Program-made: the position numbers and the translations under genes
Notes under the pieces: model-generated
Databases searched by the model: none
What the model saw: only the letters and a program-made list of their open reading frames with translations
Told to the model about the DNA's origin: nothing
Assembly (NCBI RefSeq): GCF_011064285.1
Contig: NZ_CP049331.1
Span: 2,108,001 to 2,172,000 of the forward strand
Reading direction: 5' to 3'
DNA length: 64,000 nucleotides
From: Vibrio ziniensis
GTDB lineage: Bacteria; Pseudomonadota; Gammaproteobacteria; Enterobacterales; Vibrionaceae
Shown here: positions 18,294-28,659 of the stretch, piece by piece
Layout of the letters: each line of letters opens with the position of its first letter
Position numbering within the stretch: the first letter of the stretch is position 1

Positions 18294-19285
18294 AGCGACT
18301 CCGATGACCAAACCAGTTGTTGATCTTCAAGTTTTGCCACTGGAATATCACAACCAGGCCATGAAGTGACAAGCTGTGATTTAAACAGTCCTACTGTATC
18401 TAACCCAGGGATCTCATCAGGTAACCACCATTTGGACAAACGCGCTAGCTGAGTCAAAGCCAAACTTGATTCAATACTTGAGCTGACAACAGCCTGAATT
18501 TTTAACGCTTTAGCGTTATCAATCAGCATCTTACACCGCTCGACAGAACCAACGATAGTCGGCTTAATAATGATAGCTTTGGCACCAACCATTTGCTCAA
18601 GCTTAAAATCATTGCTACGAACCGCTTGTTGCAAAGTTTCATCCCATGCGATGCCGATTCCGGTATCAATGGCAAAAGCTAAGCTGTCACTTGGCGAAGC
18701 GCACGGCTCTTCAAGATAAGCAATTCTGCTACGTCTTGACGGTGCAACATATTGAGCAAATTTCGCGGCTTTTTCTTTAGTCCAAGCTCGGTTAGCATCC
18801 AAGCGAAGATAGAGATCAGGCATAGACTCTAAGAATAGATTAACCAACATGCCATCTCGAATCGGCTCGTACAAACCTACTTTGATTTTTGCAACTTTTC
18901 TACCCGGCATATTGTTCAAAGTCGGAATTAAGTCGTCTGGATCTCCGGTACAAAGTGGAGCTGCATTGTATTCACCTTCTTGAGGTAAGCCACCAGCTAA
19001 TTCCAACTCCGCCATCGAGATACCAAATGCTACTGAGGGGAACAGTTCGTCATAATTCAGCGCTTGCCCTTTCGACCAAAGTTCGAGTTGCTCTTTTGCC
19101 AACGCTCCGGCTTCGTCGGGTGTTTCGACACTAAATCCTTTCAGGGGAGCAATTTCCCCAAGCCCTACTTTTCCATCTTCACGAAGTTCAACAACAAAAC
19201 CTTCACGTACGGTCAGTTTCTCTTCGCGAAGAATCACTCCGCTATCCATTGGTAGTGCATAGCGATACAGTTTTGCACTGCGCAT
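18290..19285 (-). CDS. menC: o-Succinylbenzoate synthase
   Basis: MenC dehydrates SHCHC to o-succinylbenzoate. It is an enolase-superfamily barrel of 331 residues. The AKIKVG motif holds the catalytic lysine. The metal ligands lie in LRLDANRAW, YLEEPC and IAWDET, and the second lysine is in AKAIIIKPTIVGS. The start is placed at MRSAKLYRYALPMD (19285), with AGG upstream, not the longer frame at 19324. It follows menB after a 157-base gap, the only large gap in the operon, and overlaps menE by four bases. Confidence 0.93.
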   Translation of the reverse strand: MRSAKLYRYALPMDSGVILREEKLTVREGFVVELREDGKVGLGEIAPLKGFSVETPDEAGALAKEQLELWSKGQALNYDELFPSVAFGISMAELELAGGLPQEGEYNAAPLCTGDPDDLIPTLNNMPGRKVAKIKVGLYEPIRDGMLVNLFLESMPDLYLRLDANRAWTKEKAAKFAQYVAPSRRSRIAYLEEPCASPSDSLAFAIDTGIGIAWDETLQQAVRSNDFKLEQMVGAKAIIIKPTIVGSVERCKMLIDNAKALKIQAVVSSSIESSLALTQLARLSKWWLPDEIPGLDTVGLFKSQLVTSWPGCDIPVAKLEDQQLVWSSESL

Positions 19286-19442
19286 AAATAACCTAATTTG
19301 TTCTCTATGGGTCAGCCTAATCACACGACTGACCCTAAATTCACACGGTGACTTAATACAATAAGAAGCTATGTAGCCATCGCTATTAACTTCTATCGAT
19401 AATTAACAGCGCTTCACCCCATAAGCAACTCGTTATTCAACA

Positions 19443-20309
19443 TTAAGGGTTACGAGGAAATTTGTTGAAGTCTGGACGACGCTTTTCATTAAATGCATTG
19501 CGCCCTTCTTGCCCTTCGTCTGTCATGTAAAACAACATAGTCGCGTTACCAGCTAACTCTTGAAGACCTGCTTGCCCATCACAGTCTGCGTTTAGCGCAG
19601 CTTTTAGGCAGCGGATTGCCATTGGACTGTGTTGTAGTACTTCACGACACCAGCGAACAGTTTCTTTTTCAAGATCGGCTAGTGGCACAACGGTGTTTAC
19701 AAGCCCCATATCCAATGCTTCTTGAGCATCGTAAAAACGACATAAGAACCAAATCTCACGCGCTTTCTTCTGACCAACGATACGAGCCATGTATGATGCG
19801 CCCCAGCCACCATCGAAAGAGCCTACTTTTGGCCCCGTCTGGCCAAACTGTGCATTTTCTGCTGCGATGGTTAAGTCACACATCATGTGTAGCACGTGAC
19901 CACCACCCACAGCCCAGCCAGCAACAGATGCAATGACTGGTTTTGGACAAGTGCGAATCTGACGTTGGAAATCCAACACGTTTAGATGGTGAGTGCCAGT
20001 GTCATCTTTGTAGCCGCCGTAATCACCACGAATTTTTTGGTCACCACCAGAGCAGAATGCATCTTCACCAAGACCAGTTAGAATGATGACACCTACACCT
20101 TCATCATAACGAGCATCTGCTAACGCATTGATCATCTCTTTTACGGTTTGAGGTCGAAATGCGTTACGCACCTGAGGACGTGCGATGGTGATTTTAGCGA
20201 TACCATCATCTGACTTATGGTAATGAATATCTTCGAAACTGCCGCTGCAATCGTGCCACGCCACTGGTGCGTATAGTTCTTCTTCTGAAATGCCTACTGT
20301 TTTAGCCAT
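19443..20309 (-). CDS. menB: 1,4-dihydroxy-2-naphthoyl-CoA synthase
   Basis: MenB closes the naphthoquinone ring from o-succinylbenzoyl-CoA. It is a crotonase-fold protein of 288 residues, nearly identical over long stretches to my recollection of E. coli MenB. The oxyanion region [20 protein letters not shown] and the active-site [16 protein letters not shown] are intact. I use the ATG at 20309 and not the TTG at 20321. Its start lies within the last codons of menH, indicating translational coupling. Confidence 0.96.
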   Translation of the reverse strand: MAKTVGISEEELYAPVAWHDCSGSFEDIHYHKSDDGIAKITIARPQVRNAFRPQTVKEMINALADARYDEGVGVIILTGLGEDAFCSGGDQKIRGDYGGYKDDTGTHHLNVLDFQRQIRTCPKPVIASVAGWAVGGGHVLHMMCDLTIAAENAQFGQTGPKVGSFDGGWGASYMARIVGQKKAREIWFLCRFYDAQEALDMGLVNTVVPLADLEKETVRWCREVLQHSPMAIRCLKAALNADCDGQAGLQELAGNATMLFYMTDEGQEGRNAFNEKRRPDFNKFPRNP

Positions 20310-21120
20310 TGTGATTCCCAATATTGTTGTCTCTCACTTCTTTGTGGAGTGAGTCTATGAATCGCTGAATTGTCATTGCAAAAGCAGCGGGCTGTTCCTG
20401 ATGAACATTGTGTCCTGCTCTTTCGATCTGACTGTAAACCAACCCGCTTTGTTCCGCGAGTTGACGAAATTTTTGATCGTTTGCACCACATACATAATGC
20501 ACTGGCAATGTAAGACGTTGCAAGGCAGGTAGTAAGTTTGGTTGGTGAGCTAACGATGTTGATAACAGCATCTTTGCTATATTAACCCCAAGATTAGCAC
20601 TGCGCTTTGCGATCAAAGTTTGTCTTTGCTCATCATTTAGTGAACTAAATACCACTTGCTGATACCAATCGCTCAATACCTGCGCGATCGGCTCTTCTCG
20701 AAACCGCTGCGCCCAACGGCTATCATTTTGCCAGCGTTCGTTTCTCTCTTGATCACTCTGCAAACCGAAATTCCCACCTTCGACAACTAAGCCAATCAGG
20801 TTTAGATTGGAAAAGAGCTTTAACGCAGAACCTAACATGGCAATACGTCCACCCAATGAATATCCAATCAAAACAATCGGTGTGTTAGGTTCTAATAGTG
20901 AAAGAATTGCGTCAGATATTTGTTGGCAGCAGTGCTTAAAATCATTGCACGAATAATGATAACTCTTAGCATGCCCAGGAAGGTCTATGGTGAGCCAATT
21001 GCTATTAGGAAGATGTTCTAGTGTTGATTGCCAGTCTTCGCTACTACCAAGCAAACCATGCAAAAAGACCAGCACAGGCTCGCCTTTATTCATGGTCTGA
21101 GAGACGTGACTATAAAGCAT
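20302..21120 (-). CDS. menH: SHCHC synthase (2-succinyl-6-hydroxy-2,4-cyclohexadiene-1-carboxylate synthase)
   Basis: MenH eliminates pyruvate from SEPHCHC in menaquinone synthesis. It is an alpha/beta hydrolase of 272 residues. The nucleophile elbow GYSLGGR, the acid in CGANDQKF and the histidine in [11 protein letters not shown] form the triad. The oxyanion loop reads [11 protein letters not shown]. It overlaps menD by 11 bases and menB by 8. Confidence 0.92.
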   Translation of the reverse strand: MLYSHVSQTMNKGEPVLVFLHGLLGSSEDWQSTLEHLPNSNWLTIDLPGHAKSYHYSCNDFKHCCQQISDAILSLLEPNTPIVLIGYSLGGRIAMLGSALKLFSNLNLIGLVVEGGNFGLQSDQERNERWQNDSRWAQRFREEPIAQVLSDWYQQVVFSSLNDEQRQTLIAKRSANLGVNIAKMLLSTSLAHQPNLLPALQRLTLPVHYVCGANDQKFRQLAEQSGLVYSQIERAGHNVHQEQPAAFAMTIQRFIDSLHKEVRDNNIGNHNG

Positions 21121-22822
21121 GTACTTGCGCTGTCAGTTGTTTGATTTGCTGAGAGGCTTGCTGAGGTGGAGTAACGACCTCCACCAGCAGGCATCCCTCG
21201 CCGGATTGCAAATGCTCTTGCACCATGGATTGATAAGCAGAAAAAGTTTCTGGTTTCGCATAGTTCAAACCAAACTGCTCCGCTGCTGCTTTAAAGTTCA
21301 TCCCATGAGGCATCTGATAAAGCGCTTCTCGTTTTTCGCTAGGCACTGGTAACAAATCGAAAATCGCACCACCATCGTTATTGCAGACCACAATCACCAA
21401 TGGATGTTTACTTTGACGTACTAACGCCAAAGAGTTGAGATCGTAGAGCAGTGAAGTATCACCCAAGATCATCAACATCGACTTATCAATAGCACGATGA
21501 ACACCCGCTGCGGTCGCCACCAGACCATCGATACCAGATGCACCGCGATTCGAGTACACATCGCGTTGGTCAATCACGCTGAACATGTCTGCTAATCGCA
21601 CGATCAGGCTATTACCCAAAAACAGAGCGGCATTCGTTTTACTGTTACTCAATTCAAGCGCAACAGCTATTTCGGTCAGACCCTGCTGAGACAAATGCAA
21701 TTTCGCTAGTTGTGAAATGCTTACCGAATAAGGTATGAGCGAATCCGCCCAACCAGATTGAACCGGGATCAGAGCAGTCCACAGCTCTAGTACTGATTCA
21801 ACCCAATCCGATATATCAGATACCCAATGATGCTGAGGAAGATGGGCAGCGTTGTTTCTGTCAGAATTTGGTGAAACATACCCATATTGACAATATCTTT
21901 GGTTTACTTGCTCTTCCAACCAATGATTCAAGCGTTTAGAAACAATGCGAGAGCCAAATTGAATAATTTGTTCACACTGATTAAGTTGTTCTTTGGCCTC
22001 GGCATTTTGTAGCCACAAATCAAAATGAGCCCATTGACTGTTAATGCCCGATTGAGGGTCACACAGCAAAGGCCACCCTAATTTCTCAGCAAATTTCTTT
22101 GCCGCTAATGCCTCTTTTAAGCTCACAGAGCCAACAATAACCACACCTTTCTTACTAAACACTTCTTGGGGTATTTGTATATCCTGAGAAGCTGAAAAAT
22201 AACGAGCACTGTAAATCTGTTCTGAATGCAACCAGCCGTTCACTGTACCCAAATAATCTTGATACAGTGAAATATCACCGTTGGAATACAATGGTTCAGG
22301 GAATGGGCAGTTAATGTGTATGGCACAACCTGACTGCTCCTGCTGGTGACACACATCATCAAGCGAGGTCAACAGCCAGTTGAGAGATAAACGAACATCA
22401 GGGCTCGGCAGATACACAGCTTTCGTTACGTGTGAGGAAAAGATGTCATTTTGCACGATCGCTTGATTGGCACCGCAACCCACTAGTTCAACAGGGCGAT
22501 CAGCAGTAAGCACAATCAACTTTTCGCCAGTTAGTTTTGCTTCGGCAATGGCAGGCAGCAAGTTTGCAACCGCAGTGCCTGAGGTAACAATCACCGCAAC
22601 AGGTTTATCGCTGGCTTTTGCTAGCCCTAGAGCAAGAAAACCCAACCCACGTTCATCATAGTGAGTATGGAGGTTTAACTTAGCGTTTAAATCTGCTTCA
22701 AGCACCAATGGTGTTGAGCGAGAACCGGGAGCAACACAGACTTCTGATACTCCAAAGCGTGTCAGCTCTTCTAAAATGATCTTACACCAGATTCGGTTAA
22801 GTACCGCTTGATCTTGGCTCAT
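21110..22822 (-). CDS. menD: SEPHCHC synthase, thiamine-diphosphate dependent
   Basis: MenD joins 2-oxoglutarate and isochorismate to make SEPHCHC, the first committed step of menaquinone synthesis. The 570 residues have the usual three ThDP-enzyme domains. VCVAPGSRSTPL and THYDERGLGFLALGLAKAS lie in the N-terminal domain with the catalytic glutamate. The cofactor motif around MLILGDTSLLYDLNSL and VVCNNDGGAIFDLLP is in the C-terminal domain. The start ATG overlaps the menF stop as ATGA. Confidence 0.95.
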   Translation of the reverse strand: MSQDQAVLNRIWCKIILEELTRFGVSEVCVAPGSRSTPLVLEADLNAKLNLHTHYDERGLGFLALGLAKASDKPVAVIVTSGTAVANLLPAIAEAKLTGEKLIVLTADRPVELVGCGANQAIVQNDIFSSHVTKAVYLPSPDVRLSLNWLLTSLDDVCHQQEQSGCAIHINCPFPEPLYSNGDISLYQDYLGTVNGWLHSEQIYSARYFSASQDIQIPQEVFSKKGVVIVGSVSLKEALAAKKFAEKLGWPLLCDPQSGINSQWAHFDLWLQNAEAKEQLNQCEQIIQFGSRIVSKRLNHWLEEQVNQRYCQYGYVSPNSDRNNAAHLPQHHWVSDISDWVESVLELWTALIPVQSGWADSLIPYSVSISQLAKLHLSQQGLTEIAVALELSNSKTNAALFLGNSLIVRLADMFSVIDQRDVYSNRGASGIDGLVATAAGVHRAIDKSMLMILGDTSLLYDLNSLALVRQSKHPLVIVVCNNDGGAIFDLLPVPSEKREALYQMPHGMNFKAAAEQFGLNYAKPETFSAYQSMVQEHLQSGEGCLLVEVVTPPQQASQQIKQLTAQVHAL

Positions 22823-24126
22823 GAAGCCACTCCCAAAGGCAGGTTATCGGAGATTAAACTCAGCAGTGTCGACATCTTTTTGTCCAACTCTTGCCATTCA
22901 TGCTCAGCAACCGAACCAGGAACAATCCCAGCTCCGGCAAAAAGTTGTACTTCTTTTTCCAACACTAACGCACTGCGAATAGCGACACAGAATTCCGCTT
23001 TTCGATGGCTGAAATACCCCATAGATCCTGCATACCATCCACGAGCAAAAGGTTCGTTATGAGTAATAAAGTCCAGAGCTTCTTTACGTGGTAGCCCTGC
23101 GACAGCGGCAGTCGGCTGTAATGCACTCAATAGTTGAATGCCATTAATTCCTTCTTTTAGATCAGCCCGAATAGAACGTTTTAAATGTTGAACCTTACGT
23201 AGACGAACCAATCTTGCCTCTTCTTCAACAAATACTTGCTCTGAGTGAGGTTGTAAGCGCTCTACGATGTCATCAACAACCAACTGGTTTTCATTGAGGT
23301 TTTTGGTATCTTGCGTCAGCCAATTAGCCAGTTCTAAGTCCTGTGTTGCATTTTGACCACGGCCGATGGTTCCAGCCAAAGCTTCAGTCTGTAACTCACG
23401 ACCTTGACGATAATACAAACGTTCAGGCGTAGATCCCATAAAACTGTGTTTAGTATCAATGGACAGCAAAAAATGGAAGCTGTGATGGTTCTGCTCATAG
23501 CTTGCTTTTAAAAGCTGTGCCGCACTTAAACTGCTGTCTAACTGCAAACTAGTTTTTCGTGCCAGAACTACTTTTTTGAATTCTTGTTGCTCAATACCAG
23601 TCAGTACTTTTTCAACAAGATGATTCCAACCATTTTCATCAGGTGTGTGCGTCACATCCAGAATCTCGCTTTGCAACGCACGAATCGGCGATACATCAAC
23701 TAGTAGTTTATTTAAAGTAGTTAATGTTCGGTATTTTTCGTGATTTACGTTTGCAGCTAGCGACCATTTGTCATCAAAACGAATCAACTCCACCTGAGGT
23801 AAAAAGAAAAAGGAGGCCATACAGTAGCGGTTTTTTTCAGTACGCCCATCAAAAGAGCGTCCGCCCCATACTCGTTGCCCATCCCCCAGAATGGCGTAAG
23901 CCGGCTCTGGTTCAGAAAAAGTGTATAACTGCCCTAGCGCGACGACTTCGTCACGCGTATCGCGCGATTGCCAATAAAATTTAGGAAAAATAGGTTGGGC
24001 TTCAAGCCAATCTATAAACGCGAATGGTGGCTTTTCTGCCAACTCTTGGACAAAACGAACATCGTTTTCTCTCGCGTTAGTTACTTGCTCAATTAACTGA
24101 GCAACGGCCTGATAAAATTTAGACAA
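22819..24126 (-). CDS. menF: Isochorismate synthase
   Basis: MenF converts chorismate to isochorismate to feed menaquinone synthesis. It is a chorismate-utilising enzyme of 435 residues. Recognisable segments are FKKVVLARKTSL, the GSTPERLYYR region, ALAGTIGRG, VVDDIVERL and a C-terminal PTAAVAGLPRKEAL followed by GWYAGSMGYF. The start codon is TTG, supported by GAGG five to six bases upstream. It is the first gene of menF-D-H-B-C-E. The 215 bp to the divergent alaA must hold the operon promoter, which I could not pinpoint. Confidence 0.95.
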   Translation of the reverse strand: MSKFYQAVAQLIEQVTNARENDVRFVQELAEKPPFAFIDWLEAQPIFPKFYWQSRDTRDEVVALGQLYTFSEPEPAYAILGDGQRVWGGRSFDGRTEKNRYCMASFFFLPQVELIRFDDKWSLAANVNHEKYRTLTTLNKLLVDVSPIRALQSEILDVTHTPDENGWNHLVEKVLTGIEQQEFKKVVLARKTSLQLDSSLSAAQLLKASYEQNHHSFHFLLSIDTKHSFMGSTPERLYYRQGRELQTEALAGTIGRGQNATQDLELANWLTQDTKNLNENQLVVDDIVERLQPHSEQVFVEEEARLVRLRKVQHLKRSIRADLKEGINGIQLLSALQPTAAVAGLPRKEALDFITHNEPFARGWYAGSMGYFSHRKAEFCVAIRSALVLEKEVQLFAGAGIVPGSVAEHEWQELDKKMSTLLSLISDNLPLGVAS

Positions 24127-24341
24127 AACAACCTCGTAATTAAAGAGATTTGGTATACCTTTGGCTACTCTATTGATTGAACTTATTTAAATCAAGGTAA
24201 TGCTCTATCTTTTACAACGCGTCAACAAAGAGACTTTCACCGCACTGACCATAAAGCAGACTTTTTACAGATTTTTATTCTAAAAAAATTCTATTTGAGT
24301 TAGTTTAATAAAGAAATCCAACCATTTTCAGGAATAAAAAA

Positions 24342-25556
24342 ATGCAAAATATCGGGATGTCGTCAAAACTCGATAATGTCTGCTACGACATTAGGGGTCC
24401 TGTACTCAAACATGCTAAGCGCATGGAGGAAGAGGGGCATAAAATACTGAAGCTAAATATCGGTAACCCGGCCCCATTTGGCTTCGACGCCCCAGACGAA
24501 ATCCTGGTTGACGTGATCCGTAATATGCCGACTTCGCAAGGCTATTGTGATTCAAAAGGTATTTATTCCGCTCGTAAAGCAGTTGTTCAGCACTATCAGA
24601 AAAAAGGTATCCGCAGCCTAGATGTAGAAGACGTGTACTTAGGCAACGGCGTATCTGAACTGATCGTAATGGCTATGCAAGCCCTACTGAATAATGGCGA
24701 CGAAATGTTGGTGCCTGCACCTGATTATCCACTATGGACAGCGGCAGTATCCCTTTCTGGCGGTAGTGCTGTGCATTACATGTGTGATGAAGAATCCGAC
24801 TGGTACCCAGATCTGGATGATATTAAAAAGAAAATCACGCCGAAAACTCGCGGTATCGTTCTAATTAACCCGAACAACCCAACAGGTGCGGTTTATAGTC
24901 GTGATTTCCTTTTAGAGGTGATCGAGATTGCTCGTCAGCATAAATTGATGATTTTCGCTGATGAAATCTACGACAAAGTCCTTTACGACGGAGCAACACA
25001 TACTCCAGTAGCAAGTCTGACGGAAGATGTGCTGGTTGTGACATTTAACGGTCTATCTAAAGCTTACCGTGTCTGTGGATTCCGTAGCGGCTGGATGTTC
25101 CTGACCGGTCCTAAGCATTATGCTAAAGGCTATATCGCTGGTCTTGAAATGCTCTCATCGATGCGTTTGTGTGCTAACGTACCAATGCAGCATGCTATTC
25201 AAACAGCGCTAGGCGGTTATCAAAGTATTAACGAACTGATCCTGCCTGGTGGTCGTTTATTGGAACAACGTGATCGCGCATGGGAGTTGATAAACCAGGT
25301 CCCAGGAGTTTCTTGTGTGAAGCCAAAAGGTGCAATGTACTTGTTCCCGAAAATCGATTCTAAGATGTACAACATCAAAGATGACCAAAAAATGGTACTG
25401 GATTTCTTAGTGCAAGAAAAAGTACTGCTGGTTCAAGGTACTGGCTTCAACTGGCCAAAACCAGATCACTTCCGTATCGTAACTTTACCACACGTTGAAG
25501 ATTTGGAAACGGCGATCGGACGCTTTGAGCGCTTCCTAAGCACTTACAGTCAGTAA
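24342..25556 (+). CDS. alaA: Glutamate-pyruvate aminotransferase AlaA
   Basis: AlaA makes alanine from pyruvate and glutamate. It is a fold-type I PLP aminotransferase of 404 residues, colinear with E. coli YfbQ/AlaA: KLNIGNPAPFGFDAPDEILVD-type start, LINPNNPTGAVYS, FADEIYDKVLYD and the PLP lysine in FNGLSKAYRV. The ATG has AGGA upstream. As in E. coli, the next gene is yfbR, though a terminator lies between them here. Confidence 0.95.
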   Translation: MQNIGMSSKLDNVCYDIRGPVLKHAKRMEEEGHKILKLNIGNPAPFGFDAPDEILVDVIRNMPTSQGYCDSKGIYSARKAVVQHYQKKGIRSLDVEDVYLGNGVSELIVMAMQALLNNGDEMLVPAPDYPLWTAAVSLSGGSAVHYMCDEESDWYPDLDDIKKKITPKTRGIVLINPNNPTGAVYSRDFLLEVIEIARQHKLMIFADEIYDKVLYDGATHTPVASLTEDVLVVTFNGLSKAYRVCGFRSGWMFLTGPKHYAKGYIAGLEMLSSMRLCANVPMQHAIQTALGGYQSINELILPGGRLLEQRDRAWELINQVPGVSCVKPKGAMYLFPKIDSKMYNIKDDQKMVLDFLVQEKVLLVQGTGFNWPKPDHFRIVTLPHVEDLETAIGRFERFLSTYSQ

Positions 25557-25649
25557 CCTGTGACACTGCATACTCAAAACGCTGCCACTTAATGTTTAAA
25601 GATAAAAGCTTAAAGGTAAGTAACGAGTATTAAATAAAACAGAAACATG

Positions 25650-25688
25650 CGGGCTCTCTTTGTGTAAACTGAAGAGAGCCCGTTTTTT
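25650..25688 (+). terminator. Terminator of alaA
   Basis: The 11-bp perfect stem CGGGCTCTCTT/AAGAGAGCCCG has an 11-nt loop and is followed by TTTTTT. It ends only 22 bases before the yfbR start codon, so yfbR needs read-through or a promoter inside this hairpin region. Confidence 0.9.
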
Positions 25689-25710
25689 ATGTTGAACAAG
25701 TTGGAATGTT

Positions 25711-26295
25711 ATGCAAGAGAGTCATTTTTTCGCCCATCTCGCCCGTATGAAGCTGATTCAACGCTGGCCATTAATGCGTTCAATCTCTAAAGAAAATATC
25801 TCAGAGCACAGTCTGCAAGTTGCTTTTGTTGCTCATGCACTGGCGGTGATCAAAAACAAAAAATTTGGCGGTAATCTCAACCCAGAGCGTATTGCGATTC
25901 TTGCCATGTACCACGATAGCAGCGAAGTGCTAACTGGAGATTTGCCAACTCCCATCAAGTACTACAACCCTGATATCGCTAAAGAATATAAAAAGATAGA
26001 AGCTGCAGCAGAAAAACGCTTACTCTCGATGTTACCAGAAGAGTTCCATGAAGATTTTGCCCCGTTTTTGGTCTCTGACTGCTCTCATCCAGATGATGCC
26101 GCCATCGTTAAACAAGCAGATTGTATCTGTGCTTATTTGAAGTGTTTAGAGGAACTTAGTGCAGGTAACCATGAATACGCTCTAGCCAAAAAACGCTTAG
26201 ACGTGACGCTAAAAGAACGCTATTCACAAGAGATGGAATATTTCCTTGAGACCTTTGCTCCTAGCTTTGAATTAACGCTAGATGAAATCAGCTAA
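25711..26295 (+). CDS. yfbR: 5'-deoxynucleotidase
   Basis: YfbR is an HD-domain phosphohydrolase that removes phosphate from deoxyribonucleoside 5'-monophosphates. The 194 residues show the metal-binding HD motifs [15 protein letters not shown] and [16 protein letters not shown], with the last aspartate in [16 protein letters not shown]. Length and sequence agree with E. coli YfbR. Its 5' leader is only about 20 bases after the alaA terminator. Confidence 0.94.
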   Translation: MQESHFFAHLARMKLIQRWPLMRSISKENISEHSLQVAFVAHALAVIKNKKFGGNLNPERIAILAMYHDSSEVLTGDLPTPIKYYNPDIAKEYKKIEAAAEKRLLSMLPEEFHEDFAPFLVSDCSHPDDAAIVKQADCICAYLKCLEELSAGNHEYALAKKRLDVTLKERYSQEMEYFLETFAPSFELTLDEIS

Positions 26296-26307
26296 AACAT
26301 GAGAAGA

Positions 26308-26345
26308 AAAGCATGTTTTGTGTACGCATCAAGCATGCTTTTTAT
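26308..26345 (+). terminator. Terminator of yfbR
   Basis: AAAGCATG pairs with CATGCTTT (8 bp, 18-nt loop) and is followed by TT, giving a run of five T with the arm. It starts 13 bases past the yfbR stop codon. Confidence 0.7.
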
Positions 26346-26452
26346 CGTTATTGAGCTAAGTGACGAGTTGAATGGTGACATTGTGGCAATCAATGGAAAA
26401 ACCAAACCTTAAATATCGACTATAATCAAACCGTTAACGACGGAGATGTTTT

Positions 26453-27220
26453 ATGTTTTGGTGCTTCAAGCGCATATTGACTTCAATTTCACTGATACTT
26501 TCGTGTTTCATCCCGTTGAGTTATGCCAAAACGGTCACTTTATCCGCCATGGATTGGCCACCTTTTTATGGTAAAAGCTTACCTGAAAATGGTTTTATTG
26601 CAGCTTTAACCAGAGAAGCGTTTTTGCGTTCGGGATATACGCTAGAACTCACTTTTATGCCTTGGAAAAGAGCACTCAGCAGCGCACAAAGTGGACTAAT
26701 AGATGGCGTTCTGGGATTGTATTACTCACCAGAAAGAGAGAAAACCTTATCCTTTTCAGAGAGCATTTATATAAGTGAACAAGTCTTCATTAAAAAAAGG
26801 GATTCTACTACTCAAGCACACTTCAATGATTTTAAAAACTTTCAAATTGCAGCACAGTTAGGCACGCTTCAAGCGGATGACCTAGAAGGTGAAGGGCTAA
26901 ATCTATACCCAACAAACAATAATTTAGTCAGTTTGACGATGTTAGCGAAAGAACGAGTCGATCTCGCGCTAATGGCGCGCGAGTACTTACTGTTTATCCA
27001 AAATTCGGAAATCGATCCCAGTTATTCCGCTGAGCGGATCGAAATCATGTCACCGCCATTTCGCACTTACGAAATATATAATGGCTTTAGCCGAAAATTT
27101 TCTCGATATGAAGAGATCACCCAAGCATTCAACCAAGGGCTTTTGGCAATGAAACAAGATGGCACTTACGATGCAATTCTAGTTCGTTTTGGCTTATCAA
27201 GCCCTGCCACATCAAATTAA
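26453..27220 (+). CDS. Orphan periplasmic solute-binding protein, family 3-like
   Basis: This secreted protein of 255 residues has a signal peptide ending SYA-25. The body is an SBP_bac_3-type fold: AMDWPPFYGKSLPENGFIAAL at the front, then LTFMPWKRALSSAQSGLIDGVLG and YYSPEREKTLSFSESIY. No ABC permease or ATPase gene is near. It may therefore be a ligand sensor or scavenger partner and not a transport component. The ATG has GGAG. The ligand is unknown; the family often binds amino acids. Confidence 0.82.
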   Translation: MFWCFKRILTSISLILSCFIPLSYAKTVTLSAMDWPPFYGKSLPENGFIAALTREAFLRSGYTLELTFMPWKRALSSAQSGLIDGVLGLYYSPEREKTLSFSESIYISEQVFIKKRDSTTQAHFNDFKNFQIAAQLGTLQADDLEGEGLNLYPTNNNLVSLTMLAKERVDLALMAREYLLFIQNSEIDPSYSAERIEIMSPPFRTYEIYNGFSRKFSRYEEITQAFNQGLLAMKQDGTYDAILVRFGLSSPATSN

Positions 27221-27303
27221 GGCATTAAAGTAATTGAAGCTTGGGGCTAGACGAAACTATCTAAGTCACTATAAGTTATAGAGACACCTTGTAGGAGTTA
27301 TGC

Positions 27304-28653
27304 ATGCAATCATCTTTTGATCTCGCGGAAAACGACCAAAGCAACGCTGAATGGCAAAAGCGCAAAAACGACGAACATAAAATTCGCCGTAATGACCACC
27401 GTAGCCCTTTCCAACGAGACAGAGCTCGCATACTCCACTCTGCGGCCTTTCGACGCCTTCAAGCCAAAACGCAGGTTCACGGGACTAGCCTTAATGACTT
27501 CCACCGTACTCGTCTAACCCATTCGTTAGAAGCCGCGCAAATCGGCACAGGTATTGTCGCTCAACTCAAACTTAAACAACCTGAGTTTAGTGAGCTATTG
27601 GGTAGTGACACCTTAATTGATTCCCTTTGCTTAGCCCATGATATCGGGCATCCTCCATATGGGCATGGTGGAGAAGTCGCTTTAAATTACATGATGCGTG
27701 AACATGGAGGCTTTGAAGGCAACGCTCAAACCTTTCGCATTGTCACTTGTTTGGAACCTTACACCGAACATCACGGTATGAATCTTTCGCGACGCACCTT
27801 ACTGGGGCTGCTGAAATACCCTGCATTGCTAAGTGAAACCCGAGCGGAGAAATTGCCGGAGTCAGTTCCTCATCAACGCCAATTAAAAGCAAAAGATTGG
27901 GCACCCGCTAAAGGTATCTATAACTGTGACAGCTTCGTTTTTGATTGGGTGTTAGAGCCTCTCGACTCACATGATAGAGCAATGATCAGCCAAATGCGTG
28001 ACTGTGCGACAACCCCTTATCAACATCAGAAAACGCGCTTTAAATCTCTGGATTGCTCAATCATGGAGCTTGCTGACGATATTGCTTATGGTGTTCACGA
28101 TTTAGAAGATGCGATTGTACTTGGCATGGTCACTCGCCAGCAGTGGGAAGAAGCAGCAATTCAATTGGCAAAATGCGGCGATCCTTGGTTTGGAGAAAAC
28201 ACGGCAAAGCTGAGTGATATGCTGTTCTCCGGCAAACACCACGTACGCAAAGATGCGATTGGAGGCATTGTGAATGCGCTACTCACTAGCATCAGCATTC
28301 AACCAGTAGATGCACCTTTCCATAATGAATTACTCGCACTAAATGCCTATCTAGAACCGCATATGGCAAGTGTTTTAGAAGTTCTCAAACATTTCGTGAG
28401 TCAGTACGTTATCCAGATCCCAGAAGTGCAGCGTTTTGAGTACAAAGGTCAGCAAATCATCATGGATATGTTTGAAGCGTTAGCTGCTGACCCTGAGCGA
28501 TTACTTCCTTCGGCAACCAAAGAGAAATGGCTCAATGCAGAGCAAACGTCAGGTGATGGGTTGAGAGTCATTTGTGATTACATTTCTGCGATGACCGATG
28601 CCTATGCCCAGCGGCTGCATCAGCAACTGTTCTCGGCACATACTCATTACTAA
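27304..28653 (+). CDS. dGTPase-family triphosphohydrolase (HD domain)
   Basis: This enzyme removes triphosphate from deoxynucleoside triphosphates, mainly dGTP in characterised relatives. The 449 residues include the Dgt landmarks FRRLQAKTQVHG, RTRLTHSLEAAQIG, LCLAHDIGHPPYGHGGE with the HD metal ligands, and HGGFEGNAQTFRIV. Some family members deplete dGTP and block phage replication, and others serve nucleotide housekeeping. The sequence alone does not decide this. It is convergent with tapT with only six bases between the stops. Confidence 0.88.
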   Translation: MQSSFDLAENDQSNAEWQKRKNDEHKIRRNDHRSPFQRDRARILHSAAFRRLQAKTQVHGTSLNDFHRTRLTHSLEAAQIGTGIVAQLKLKQPEFSELLGSDTLIDSLCLAHDIGHPPYGHGGEVALNYMMREHGGFEGNAQTFRIVTCLEPYTEHHGMNLSRRTLLGLLKYPALLSETRAEKLPESVPHQRQLKAKDWAPAKGIYNCDSFVFDWVLEPLDSHDRAMISQMRDCATTPYQHQKTRFKSLDCSIMELADDIAYGVHDLEDAIVLGMVTRQQWEEAAIQLAKCGDPWFGENTAKLSDMLFSGKHHVRKDAIGGIVNALLTSISIQPVDAPFHNELLALNAYLEPHMASVLEVLKHFVSQYVIQIPEVQRFEYKGQQIIMDMFEALAADPERLLPSATKEKWLNAEQTSGDGLRVICDYISAMTDAYAQRLHQQLFSAHTHY

Positions 28654-28659
28654 TTCGAG

